A program made the position numbers and the translations under genes. Below the pieces are notes generated by a model, which saw only the letters and a program-made list of their open reading frames with translations, was not told where the DNA came from and ran no database searches. Below, in pieces: positions 33,433 to 40,785 of a stretch of 40,906 nt of DNA; the first letter of the stretch is position 1, and the number at the start of each line of letters is the position of its first letter. Source of the DNA: a virus. The stretch lies in the IMG/VR virus record IMGVR_UViG_3300014720_000005, positions 1 through 40,906 of that record. One strand, 5' to 3'.

Positions 33433-35826
33433 CTAATTGAAATAGTAGTCTGAAGTCAAAACCTTAGTTACATCCAAAGCACCATACTTTGGAACATCGG
33501 GAAGCCTACCCGAAGAGGGCAGTAGTGTCAATGTGGATTCACGAAAATTTCTAAAAATTTCTTCCGAAAAAAGTTTCACCGTGGATTGCCGTACAGCCAA
33601 AGCAACCTTTTTGTGGTCGGGAGCCAAGCACATTAGTTGGTCGTGGACAGTTCCCAGGTGATTGATTCCAAATGCCTTACACGCAAGCACCGTTTCCCCA
33701 AGAAGCCCACCGAACCCGTCCAGGGAGTGGACAAAGTTGGCTGGGCCTCCATTGAGTGCCTTGCGAAGAGATTGAACACCGTTCTCAACCCGAAGAGATA
33801 AAATTTTAGCCTTGGCTCCAACTTTGGTTGAGACGGTTATGGGATCGTAGTTTTCATACCTCATGCGAACAGGAAAACCTAGAGGAGTATTCCAAAAAGG
33901 AGTTACATCATTTTCCACCATCGCTTTTACACATTCCCTAATAAACTTCATTCCTATTTGAGCCGAGCCCACAACATCCCCAATAGACTCCCAAATAGTA
34001 TTCCCTAGTAAACGGTTTAGTTGATATGTATTTATATTAGTTTGGTCTATATTATTCTTCTTTAATTTTTCTTCCAACCATTCTTTAGTGTAAGTAATAC
34101 AAGAGTGTTGGGTAAGACCATATGGTAAAGTCATTGTTTGTCTTTTGGTAGCGGTTCTATCTAGACCTAGCGACAATAAAAATCTAGCGTCTTCTGTATT
34201 TAAATGTTGCAGCCGCTGAATAACTTTATCGGCTACTGATTTATATGGGTCTGCTGGCGTTTCTGAAGGGAGGACGTTGGTAGCGACTGCGGCAACCTCA
34301 TCCTTCAACAACATAGAGTATATCTGGAGTCCTTGTGTTGTGGCGTCCATCCCGACTGGTAAATGCGTGACATATCCTGAACCGTTAGCCCACAAGGACG
34401 AGAGTTCTACACAAGCAGCGTAGAAAGCAAAGGGCTCATCTGCTTTTGTCCATTCCCTATGTCCCCAGGGATCTTGCGCTATTTTACAAATTAAATCTCT
34501 ATTCTCCTCAACCCAAGCAACTCTCTTTTTGAATGTTTGTTTATCTAAACCAAATTTATTGGCGGAATGAATATACAGGGGTAAAGCATCGTCGTCTGTT
34601 TTAATCGGCTTACCATCAGCAAATTCTAAAATTGCTTTTGCGTAGGAGATGCTTTGTGGATTCAAAAATAACGGTAGTGGGTAGCCCCTGCCCCTAAAGT
34701 CTAGTTGATGGGGAAACCAAATGCGGTTGTGTTCCGCCATCTTCTGGGCAACGAACAAACACTTTAGAGTCAATATTCTTTGGGACTCGTATGATTCGTT
34801 TTGGAAATGGGTTTTGGCGGCTGCCTTACGCCATTGCCGCCGAGCCTCTGGATTATCGTCGATGTCAATTGGTTTGGACGGGACAAGGTCGTTATTGCTG
34901 GGCGGGAGATTGTCAAAGGTAAAACCACCGTCCCACGATTCTTTTACCAAATTTAGTGTTTGTTTGTTTATTCTCCACGGGGTATTTTGAACAAAGTTTA
35001 CCGCTTCGTACACGACTGATGGTAGTGAAGATGATAGTGATTCTTGAAATTTTTTGTCTCTGGACTTGACCAGGGGTCTCGGGCGCCACTCCATAGATCC
35101 GTAGCCGCCATACCAGGGGTTGCTCCAACCAAGAGGCTTCTCGACCATTGGTAGGAATACAGGCTCTAGAGCCTCGTGGTATTCATGGCACTTGGTAACC
35201 CACTCGGTAATATCTTTGGACGGCTGTATAATACAGTATTTTCTTCCTCGCTCATTTACCTTCGTTCGTATTTCGATTATACCAGTATGTTCCGCCAACA
35301 TTTCGATGAGAAGTACGCCGACCGACACCGCCTCCCTTTTAGTCCACCTATAACTAATTAGGTCTACTGCTTTTGCAGCATCACGGAGAAACCTTCGCTT
35401 TAGTTTTTGTCCAACTCGTTTGAAGGTTTTGTTTTGGATTTTCCGAATAAAGTTTGGTTCTTTTTCGGACAGGGTCTGCATTAGGATTTCGTCCTCAACC
35501 GCCCTGCCTACTTCTATTGCTGTGCTTGTTAGCCTACGCTCTTTGGAAAGACAGTCTATGACAGTTTTGGAAGTGATGACAGCGATTTTTTTGTGGCATA
35601 GTTGCGAGAGCAACGGCAAACAAGTGTGCCTTCTTCCCGCACCCTGGTTCGCCGCGCACAACCAGTTTTCTACCGCTTTAGAAAGAATGTCCGTACTGTT
35701 GTTTAGCAGCGTCCTTCCTGGTATTGTATTACTTTCAGCCCCAATTTCTGTTGCCTTCAGTTTTTTCGAGGAATACCTTTGTTTACCTAGAACAACCATC
35801 TCCTGATTTAGTTTATCTTGGCGCAT
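33433..35826 (-). CDS. Single-subunit DNA-dependent RNA polymerase (T7 gp1-like)
   Basis: This is the phage polymerase that switches transcription to middle and late genes. The product is 797 residues (T7: 883). Conserved motifs are LDFRGRGYPLP (the DxxGR motif, about 375), GMDATTQGLQ (motif A, catalytic Asp about 494), RTATKRQTMTLPYG (motif B, Lys and Tyr about 562-569) and TVHDQLM (motif C, second catalytic Asp). Start chosen at ATG 35826. A GTG at 35865 lies inside the terminator stem and is rejected. There is no Shine-Dalgarno, and TATACT ends eight bases before the ATG, so the message may be leaderless. Confidence 0.97.
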   Translation of the reverse strand: MRQDKLNQEMVVLGKQRYSSKKLKATEIGAESNTIPGRTLLNNSTDILSKAVENWLCAANQGAGRRHTCLPLLSQLCHKKIAVITSKTVIDCLSKERRLTSTAIEVGRAVEDEILMQTLSEKEPNFIRKIQNKTFKRVGQKLKRRFLRDAAKAVDLISYRWTKREAVSVGVLLIEMLAEHTGIIEIRTKVNERGRKYCIIQPSKDITEWVTKCHEYHEALEPVFLPMVEKPLGWSNPWYGGYGSMEWRPRPLVKSRDKKFQESLSSSLPSVVYEAVNFVQNTPWRINKQTLNLVKESWDGGFTFDNLPPSNNDLVPSKPIDIDDNPEARRQWRKAAAKTHFQNESYESQRILTLKCLFVAQKMAEHNRIWFPHQLDFRGRGYPLPLFLNPQSISYAKAILEFADGKPIKTDDDALPLYIHSANKFGLDKQTFKKRVAWVEENRDLICKIAQDPWGHREWTKADEPFAFYAACVELSSLWANGSGYVTHLPVGMDATTQGLQIYSMLLKDEVAAVATNVLPSETPADPYKSVADKVIQRLQHLNTEDARFLLSLGLDRTATKRQTMTLPYGLTQHSCITYTKEWLEEKLKKNNIDQTNINTYQLNRLLGNTIWESIGDVVGSAQIGMKFIRECVKAMVENDVTPFWNTPLGFPVRMRYENYDPITVSTKVGAKAKILSLRVENGVQSLRKALNGGPANFVHSLDGFGGLLGETVLACKAFGINHLGTVHDQLMCLAPDHKKVALAVRQSTVKLFSEEIFRNFRESTLTLLPSSGRLPDVPKYGALDVTKVLTSDYYFN

Positions 35827-35833
35827 AAATACA

Positions 35834-35842
35834 AGTATACCA
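35834..35842 (-). promoter_or_regulatory. Extended -10 promoter for RNA polymerase, no leader
   Basis: TGGTATACT (minus strand) is an extended -10 located seven bases before the ATG at 35826, so transcription would begin at or within a base of the start codon. No -35 match is visible because the upstream bases are the T-run and stem of the terminator. Strength is unknown. Confidence 0.55.
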
Positions 35843-35846
35843 ACAT

Positions 35847-35883
35847 AAAAAAACCCCCGCACCACCTTTCGGTAGCACGGGGG
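35847..35883 (-). terminator. Strong terminator upstream of RNA polymerase
   Basis: The minus-strand stem CCCCCGTGCTACC-GAAA-GGTGGTGCGGGGG has 13 pairs (35854-35883) with a GAAA tetraloop, followed by TTTTTTTATG. It ends the early operon and separates it from the RNA polymerase gene. In T7 the early terminator lies after the polymerase gene. Confidence 0.93.
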
Positions 35884-35894
35884 CAGAAGGAGAA

Positions 35895-35916
35895 CGCCAA
35901 GTAGAGAGCCTTGGCG
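35895..35916 (-). other. Hairpin at early operon 3' end
   Basis: CGCCAAG and CTTGGCG form a seven-pair stem with loop GCTCTCTA, 14 bases after the DUF932 stop and just before the terminator. It could protect or process the early transcript. Confidence 0.6.
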
Positions 35917-35929
35917 CCTACTATTCTAA

Positions 35930-36697
35930 CTACACATTCGAAACCCAAGATTCATAGGTGGCAAGACCCGTAGGATCGGTCATCCTTTGGGTTAGGCACT
36001 TTTCGAATGCCAGATTCCTGCGAGCCCTATGGACAGGCTCCATGCTCTTCGCGAGGTGGGTAAACGCCGCTTGCGAAAGCCAAAAAGACAACTCTGGAGC
36101 ATCGTACTTGAACGGTGGATTGGTGGTTTGGTCGTAAAAATCAAAAGCCGACTGCTTACCAAGAACACCCCTACGAACCAAATCCATCGCAAAATGAGCC
36201 AAGTTGGATTTTTCCCAACGCAAGTGCTTTAGGGTTTCCTGGCGCTCCGCATAGTAGGCTTGGTTCGCCAAGAAGTCAGTAACAACTTCCTTGCACATTT
36301 CTTCCACACGATCCCAAACCTTACCTGTGTGCTTTGCACCAAGTACCTTATCGGCGTGGATAATGCCATTGGAACAGATAAAAACTCTACGACCAAACAG
36401 CATTCTAGCCGAAATTGTTTTGTCGTAGGAGTTCATAATCGCTATAGTCCACTCCTCGCCTTGGGTGTTGACAAGGGATGAGCCTCTAACGATTCCCTCT
36501 GTAACAAAAACTGGCTTATCCTTGTGAACCATGTGGTTCACAGAAAGGAACTCGATTCCCTGATCTCCCAAAACCCGCATAGCGGTTTTGACCAAATCTT
36601 GCTGTGGAGTGAGCGTCCAGGTTCTCGTGTTTTGGGGAACTGGATACACCTCAAGAGCGGTTTCACTAATCGTAGCAAATTTTCCACTTACAGACAT
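35930..36697 (-). CDS. DUF932 phage/plasmid protein
   Basis: This 255-residue protein shows the DUF932 core: TVxNSYD-like segment (IMNSYDKTISARMLFGRRVF), then ICSNGI and a conserved KHTGKVWDR. DUF932 proteins are common in phages and plasmids and have no established activity. AAAAGGAG lies eight bases before the ATG. It is the last early gene before the terminator. An antirestriction or host-takeover role is possible, but only by position. Confidence 0.85.
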   Translation of the reverse strand: MSVSGKFATISETALEVYPVPQNTRTWTLTPQQDLVKTAMRVLGDQGIEFLSVNHMVHKDKPVFVTEGIVRGSSLVNTQGEEWTIAIMNSYDKTISARMLFGRRVFICSNGIIHADKVLGAKHTGKVWDRVEEMCKEVVTDFLANQAYYAERQETLKHLRWEKSNLAHFAMDLVRRGVLGKQSAFDFYDQTTNPPFKYDAPELSFWLSQAAFTHLAKSMEPVHRARRNLAFEKCLTQRMTDPTGLATYESWVSNV

Positions 36698-36699
36698 TA

Positions 36700-36888
36700 C
36701 TAAATTCTCCTTTTTCTTTTTGCTTCAAAAATAAGACAGACCTCTTCGTCGAGTAGCCATAGATTTTCTTCTTGGCAATATGCCATAATGAAATCAATCT
36801 TCATGTCTCCTCGCACAAAATCTTTCTTGGCATAATACTCCAAAGCCAAGTAGAAAGAGGTGCTAACGATAAACGAACTTTTTTTCAG
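36700..36888 (-). CDS. Small protein with likely CTG start
   Basis: This 62-residue frame ends TAG, two bases before the DUF932 ATG, in a stretch that otherwise would be about 250 bases without a gene. AAAGGAG lies eight bases before the CTG at 36888. The product (KKSSFIVSTSFYLALEYYAK..., acidic middle, basic end) is plausible protein. It is also open upstream, in frame with the stop of the 98-residue gene, and has no ATG or GTG start, so a readthrough extension is the alternative. Confidence 0.5.
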   Translation of the reverse strand: MKKSSFIVSTSFYLALEYYAKKDFVRGDMKIDFIMAYCQEENLWLLDEEVCLIFEAKRKRRI

Positions 36889-36948
36889 ATAGCGGGCTCC
36901 TTTATTATGCGTTGCTATATGGGTATGCGCATCCCACCCTAGAAAGGA

Positions 36949-37245
36949 TTAGTCCATTGGAGTGTACAAGTTATTGTCTTCTCCCCCACCAGGGGTAGGG
37001 AAGACAATGCCCGAGAGACCTCCTGCTGTGTAAACCAAAAGCAGCATTTGCAGCAGTTTCCTGTCCGATTGGTCAGTCAACAGCCAACGCGCTCCTATTT
37101 CACTCAACATAGCATCCCTGTTATTGTCCTTTACTGCAAACGGAACAGGAACATCGGGGTCAGACGCAATTTGATTGGCAACCATTTGGATAAGAATTGA
37201 CAATCGGTTTTTAGTAGCCTCGTATTTTTGGGATTCAGAATGCAT
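36949..37245 (-). CDS. 98-residue early protein of unknown function
   Basis: The product starts MHSESQKYEATKNRL and overlaps the end of the Api92-like gene by 11 bases. The first half is amphipathic helix; the second half (QMLLLVYTAGGLSGIVFP) is hydrophobic, but too weak for a confident membrane span. After its TAA the frame stays open for another 79 codons into the next small gene. Function is unknown. Confidence 0.65.
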   Translation of the reverse strand: MHSESQKYEATKNRLSILIQMVANQIASDPDVPVPFAVKDNNRDAMLSEIGARWLLTDQSDRKLLQMLLLVYTAGGLSGIVFPTPGGGEDNNLYTPMD

Positions 37246-37831
37246 GGTTGAACCCCTGACTTTCTACCCATCCATTCCAAAACTCAGCATCCTCTGCCCG
37301 ATCCTTTCTGAACTCCTCCAAATCAAATGGTCGTATTACAAGATTGTTTCTTGCGTCATAGGATGGGGATGAGTATTGTACGCCTTCGGGTGGAGTACAC
37401 CCACCGAATCCCATCCCTCCCTCATAGTAACTGAAGTGAACCTTGTACCCCAAGGAGACAATGTACGCAATAACAGCAATCGGGGGATTCCACGCACTAT
37501 TGAAAACATATGTAATCGTGGTTTCGAAACCAGTTTCGCTATTACCTTTCGGGTCTAGTTCGGATGGGGCAGTAGTAGTCCAAGACCCATCGTAATCGCC
37601 CCACTTGGTATCCCACTCTCTATTCGCCCAAGCGTACCAACCCCAATCCTCCACGCCCGTATAAGCCTTTAGATACTGGGGCATCGGCTTGAAGAAGTTA
37701 CACAGGGGAGCACCTGCCGTAGCACGCCCCGAGCGGAGAGCGTCTCTATGCGTCTCTAAAGCATCAACCAACATTCTCGCCATTGCGCTCGGAAGAGTTA
37801 CGATTAGTTTGTTTTGACAATGATTAGGCAT
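37235..37831 (-). CDS. Api92-like ferredoxin-fold protein (DUF1281 type)
   Basis: This 198-residue protein from ATG 37831 (MPNHCQNKLIV) has AAGGAAAC just upstream. The opening MPNHCxN, the WYAWANREWDTKWG segment and the C-terminal YYEGGMGFGG region match the Api92-like ferredoxin-like domain found on phages, plasmids and mobile elements. Its biochemical role is unknown. The start overlaps the end of the 62-residue gene, which indicates an operon. Confidence 0.85.
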   Translation of the reverse strand: MPNHCQNKLIVTLPSAMARMLVDALETHRDALRSGRATAGAPLCNFFKPMPQYLKAYTGVEDWGWYAWANREWDTKWGDYDGSWTTTAPSELDPKGNSETGFETTITYVFNSAWNPPIAVIAYIVSLGYKVHFSYYEGGMGFGGCTPPEGVQYSSPSYDARNNLVIRPFDLEEFRKDRAEDAEFWNGWVESQGFNHAF

Positions 37832-38012
37832 TTTGTTTCCTTTCTTGGTGAGTTGAAAAATCTGTAGCACGAATGATTTCTTCTGCAAGTTTTACATAAC
37901 TGATGTGCATGACGATTGACTTGGCAAGTTTGTCGTAATCAATCTCGGTGTTGGGCGGATTGACTGGCGATTCCCTTGGCAAGCCGATCATAGTCAATCT
38001 TTGGTTAGACAT
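37824..38012 (-). CDS. 62-residue early protein
   Basis: The product starts MSNQRLTMIGLPRESP, with a helical C-terminal half (DYDKLAKSIVMHISYVKLAE). It overlaps both neighbours by eight bases. I do not recognise it. Confidence 0.6.
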   Translation of the reverse strand: MSNQRLTMIGLPRESPVNPPNTEIDYDKLAKSIVMHISYVKLAEEIIRATDFSTHQERKQNA

Positions 38013-38655
38013 CTACCTTCCATCCTTCCCTTGGAGTATCTAACTTGTATTCCCTTGGAGTATCTAACAGGGAGTCGGGTTTAGTAGGAATCCGAACAAC
38101 GATGTACTCAATATAAGAACCAATAGCGTTTTCGTCCTCCCCTGTTCGCGGAACAATATCGGGAATAACATCATCAAGGGTCTTGAACAACACATCCAAT
38201 ACAGCATTCTGATTGTCTTTACTGAGACGCTCAAACGAATCTAGCGTCAGTCGGGCGGGCGCGGAATTGGGATACTCAACCATAATGTGCGTTGCAAAGG
38301 TGTTGTAGAACCAGTAGAAATCCAAGAACGATGTTACACGAGCGTGATCAGCCCAATCATTGTTAGGTGTAGCAGGCACAAAACCCAGTTCTTTCAATTG
38401 CTGGCGGGGAGTTGTTGAAGGCGCGTGGTATCGATCCCATTCCATGATGGCATGCACAGAGCGGTCTCTGTTCTCCTGCGTTTCCGATCTCAATACGCTT
38501 GAAATAAACTCCTCTCGTTCTGCATTGCGTACTTGCCAAAAAGGGGTTTCTCGCACGCTCCACGGTTCGGTGGTTCTTTTCGACCAGTATTCCGCATACG
38601 TACTCCCAGGCATCACAAAATAATTCTCGTCGATTCTATCCTGTCTAAAAAACAT
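38005..38655 (-). CDS. 216-residue early protein of unknown function
   Basis: This soluble, mixed alpha/beta protein starts MFFRQDRIDENYFVMPG. It contains a charged middle (RSETQENRDRSVHAIMEWDR) and a C-terminal repeat in which YKLDTPREG echoes the preceding LLDTPREY; the DNA shows a local duplication of cttggagtatctaac. AGGAG lies eight bases before the ATG. It is the first gene after the promoter at 38734-38761. Confidence 0.75.
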   Translation of the reverse strand: MFFRQDRIDENYFVMPGSTYAEYWSKRTTEPWSVRETPFWQVRNAEREEFISSVLRSETQENRDRSVHAIMEWDRYHAPSTTPRQQLKELGFVPATPNNDWADHARVTSFLDFYWFYNTFATHIMVEYPNSAPARLTLDSFERLSKDNQNAVLDVLFKTLDDVIPDIVPRTGEDENAIGSYIEYIVVRIPTKPDSLLDTPREYKLDTPREGWKVDV

Positions 38656-38733
38656 TACTGTTCTCCTGCGGCTGTGCCGCTGTTTGATGAAACTGTGCTT
38701 GAAGGAAACGTTCCTTCTCGCTGTCTACGCACT

Positions 38734-38761
38734 AATGTACCAGAAAAAATTCTTATGTCTA
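38734..38761 (-). promoter_or_regulatory. Second early sigma-70-type promoter
   Basis: Minus strand TAGACA (38756-38761), a 16-base spacer and TACATT (38734-38739) preceded by TGG. The region is nearly identical to the promoter at 40255-40282: GACATAA, a six-T run and TGGTACATTAG are shared. The duplication suggests two strong early promoters, as with T7 A1-A3. Confidence 0.8.
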
Positions 38762-38768
38762 CTCCTAG

Positions 38769-39584
38769 TCAAAGATTTATCGGCAGTTCTTCCATCCTAA
38801 TTGTGTGGAACAAGGATGTTGGTATCTTTCCCTTTCCTCGCAAAAGTACGATATGACCTTGGGGGTCTAGGAATCGTGCGTCTGAAATGTCGCCGTCCAA
38901 TACTGGATAATTGCCGCCAAAAATATCAACCCTCCCCTTGGCTAGACACTTCTCCTTCACTTCGTTCGAAACAACGACTGCTACATTCACTCCCCGTTTT
39001 AGGGCAGCGAAACATAGCCGTGCGTTGTGTCCGCTGTAAGAAAAAGTGTAGTGAATATCTTTCCATCCGACTAGGCGACTGAACACTTTGGTGTAGTCGT
39101 ATCGGATAATGGGGTAGGTATGTAACTCGGGAGCAAAGTCTTCCCAAGGAAGATCAGATAAGACGTTGCACCGTAGGGCAAGCCTCCATGATCCGTGCTT
39201 TCTAACGGCTTTATATAACTCTTGGTTTAGTTTCAGAAAGAACCTATAGGGGTTTTCGAACAGCAGTTTTGTTTTCAAAATTCGCGCTGCTCTTGTCCTT
39301 GGCATTCTACCCCTACCCGCAACCACGCCCAGGCAGGCTTCTTCGCAGAGTTTGCTCCTGTTCGGACATACTTGATATCCCGAAGATCCCGCAGGCGCAA
39401 GAGTTATCCCGTAAATGGGTATACTAGACTTTGCTAGTTTTGGATTTGCGTTGGGTGGGGTCAGTATTGTCTGCGTACCCTTCAGTTCGGAGGGATCGAA
39501 CACCTGTCCGTGCCAATCTATATAGGCAGATCGTGCGGCTTCCCGTAAAGGTTTCCAACCCCAGTTTTCTTTGGTTGGATTCAT
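38769..39584 (-). CDS. GP88-family protein with Cys cluster
   Basis: This 271-residue protein belongs to the family of mycobacteriophage gene product 88. It contains ITLAPAGSSGYQVCPNRSKL and then CEEACLGVVAGRGRM, a C-x6-C-x3-C cluster (near residue 75) that could hold a metal or iron-sulfur cluster. The next helix carries conserved ILKTKLLFENPYRF. The function of the family is unknown. Start chosen at ATG 39584, which overlaps the previous stop (ATGA) and has GGGAGG upstream. It ends just before the second early promoter. Confidence 0.85.
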   Translation of the reverse strand: MNPTKENWGWKPLREAARSAYIDWHGQVFDPSELKGTQTILTPPNANPKLAKSSIPIYGITLAPAGSSGYQVCPNRSKLCEEACLGVVAGRGRMPRTRAARILKTKLLFENPYRFFLKLNQELYKAVRKHGSWRLALRCNVLSDLPWEDFAPELHTYPIIRYDYTKVFSRLVGWKDIHYTFSYSGHNARLCFAALKRGVNVAVVVSNEVKEKCLAKGRVDIFGGNYPVLDGDISDARFLDPQGHIVLLRGKGKIPTSLFHTIRMEELPINL

Positions 39585-39940
39585 TTCGGAGCCCCTCCCG
39601 CTAGTGCCTGGACTGCCCACTCCCGACCCACGACCATGCGACCACAGGGGAAAGTCTTTATGATTACTATTCCCTCGTACTTCAACAAGTCCAATGCCTG
39701 CTGTTCCGTAAGGAACTTGTTAGGTCTCAAGCCACACAACGCCGCCGCAGACCACGCACTACACCCCTCAAAAAAGTTGAGTCGAACTACATTGACATCC
39801 CAAAGCCCATCAAGGTTTTCCTCTCGTTCTACTCGCAGAATATATTCCACGATTGCAAAGGCGCCTTCGGTAGACCAGTTGCTTCTCGCATCGGAGAGAA
39901 GGTCGCTAACCATTACTAACTTGTCTATTTCCTGTTTCAT
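39581..39940 (-). CDS. 119-residue early protein
   Basis: The product starts MKQEIDKLVMVSDLLSDARS and is alpha/beta with a Trp/Ala-rich centre (CSAWSAAALCGLRPNKFL). AAAGGAG lies six bases before the ATG. Its stop overlaps the GP88 start. I do not recognise a family. Confidence 0.7.
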   Translation of the reverse strand: MKQEIDKLVMVSDLLSDARSNWSTEGAFAIVEYILRVEREENLDGLWDVNVVRLNFFEGCSAWSAAALCGLRPNKFLTEQQALDLLKYEGIVIIKTFPCGRMVVGREWAVQALAGGAPK

Positions 39941-39965
39941 TTTTTCTCCTTTCTAGTATTTAGAT

Positions 39966-40178
39966 TTAGAAGTTGTCGATTTCAACCTCAGTACCCTGCT
40001 CGCTCCGCAGATGGCGCAAAAACGCTTCCACTTCGTTGTGTCCCCAATGAGACGGAATCATGTGTGTGTTGCAGCCCTCGGTTTCGTCCCAAGTCTCGCC
40101 GTCACTCAAAACTGTGATCAATCTTGTAGTAGTACGATATGACCTTCTTGTGTTTTTAGCATTCGATTCCTTTGCCAT
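39966..40178 (-). CDS. 70-residue early protein
   Basis: The product has a basic N-terminus (MAKESNAKNTRRSYRTTTR), then a strand and a TWDETEGCNTHMIP segment, and ends in acidic EVEIDNF. AAGGA lies six bases before the ATG. The upstream 30-codon frame overlaps its start by 23 bases. This is the first or second gene of the operon driven by the promoter at 40255-40282; T7 has antirestriction proteins there, but no similarity to Ocr is visible. Confidence 0.7.
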   Translation of the reverse strand: MAKESNAKNTRRSYRTTTRLITVLSDGETWDETEGCNTHMIPSHWGHNEVEAFLRHLRSEQGTEVEIDNF

Positions 40179-40248
40179 TTGAATCCTTCTTGACCAAGTT
40201 GTTATTGAGAACTAGGACTACGCAGTCCAGACCTTCTCTCTTGATCAT
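40156..40248 (-). CDS. 30-codon leaderless reading frame at first early promoter
   Basis: ATG at 40248 is the seventh base after the -10 element, so it would be translated from a leaderless message. The product (MIKREGLDCVVLVLNNNLVK...) has a short hydrophobic centre. It runs past the start of the 70-residue gene by 23 bases, which would couple their translation. It could be a real small protein, a coupling leader, or chance. Confidence 0.4.
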   Translation of the reverse strand: MIKREGLDCVVLVLNNNLVKKDSNGKGIEC

Positions 40249-40282
40249 GCGCCTAATGTACCACAAAAAACTTTTATGTCAA
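40249..40282 (-). promoter_or_regulatory. First early sigma-70-type promoter
   Basis: Minus strand TTGACA (40277-40282, consensus), a 16-base spacer rich in T, and TACATT (40255-40260) with TGG just before it. Six bases later comes ATG at 40248. This is the best host promoter in the window and drives the early operon. Confidence 0.88.
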
Positions 40283-40469
40283 TGGAAAGAAAAAAATATG
40301 TTGTAAAGTTGCTGTTTTTTTTTGGCGGCGGGTTTGGTGGGTTGGTAAGCGCGGTTATTGGTTTTAGTCGTGGCGTTGTTGTTCTACTGCGTTGGTATTT
40401 GATTTTGTATTTGGTTTTGTATTTGACGGCGGTTGGTACAGGTCGAGTGATGGTAGTGAGTTCCACCAG
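40283..40469 (-). other. G-poor non-coding stretch upstream of early promoter
   Basis: On the minus strand this is rich in A and C with few G, and has 12-base tandem copies near 40396-40430 (CAAATACAAAAC-like). It also contains a variant of the CACTATCATC motif at 40449-40458. The open frame through it reads as low-complexity protein. Seen from the promoter at 965-998, it would be the unstructured end of a long leader. Confidence 0.45.
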
Positions 40470-40501
40470 GGCTGTGTGGCTGTGTGGCTGTGTGGCTGTT
40501 G
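40470..40501. repeat. 8-bp tandem repeat ggctgtgt
   Basis: Three exact units followed by ggctgttg, next to the hairpin island. Confidence 0.75.
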
Positions 40502-40505
40502 CGCG

Positions 40506-40521
40506 GCCCCGCTTGCGGGGC
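40506..40521. other. Perfect hairpin gccccgc-tt-gcggggc
   Basis: Seven GC pairs around a two-base spacer; in RNA the loop would open to about four bases. It borders the first 98-bp unit. Confidence 0.65.
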
Positions 40522-40522
40522 T

Positions 40523-40718
40523 GCGCGGCTGTGGGCGAGCGGAGCGATAGCGCAGCGAGCCGAGCCCCCGCGCTGGGCGAAGCCCAGCTGCAAGGGGGCG
40601 TTCCGTTGCGCGGCATAGCCGCGCGGCTGTGGGCGAGCGGAGCGATAGCGCAGCGAGCCGAGCCCCCGCGCTGGGCGAAGCCCAGCTGCAAGGGGGCGTT
40701 CCGTTGCGCGGCATAGCC
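40523..40718. repeat. Two identical 98-bp REP-like units in tandem
   Basis: Units at 40523-40620 and 40621-40718 are identical base for base, and a partial third begins at 40719. Each unit contains a hairpin gctgggc-gaa-gcccagc within an outer gccccc/gggggc stem, and the end of each unit forms gcgcggc-ata-gccgcgc with the start of the next. The repeats look like bacterial extragenic palindromes, but here they sit in a phage early region. Copy number may be collapsed by assembly. Confidence 0.85.
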
Positions 40719-40785
40719 GCGCGGCTGTGGGTGGGCGCGGTGTTTGCGAACGGCTTTCGAACGGCGTGGCTGTTGTTTGCGTTCG

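Noticed and set aside
38658-38732. 25-codon GTG frame after the second early promoter, ending TAATG
   Set aside because: The GTG lies one base after the -10 hexamer, so it would be at or upstream of +1; the AGGAG there serves the 216-residue gene.
40523-40718. CRISPR array
   Set aside because: The 98-bp units are contiguous and identical with no variable spacers, and no cas gene is present.
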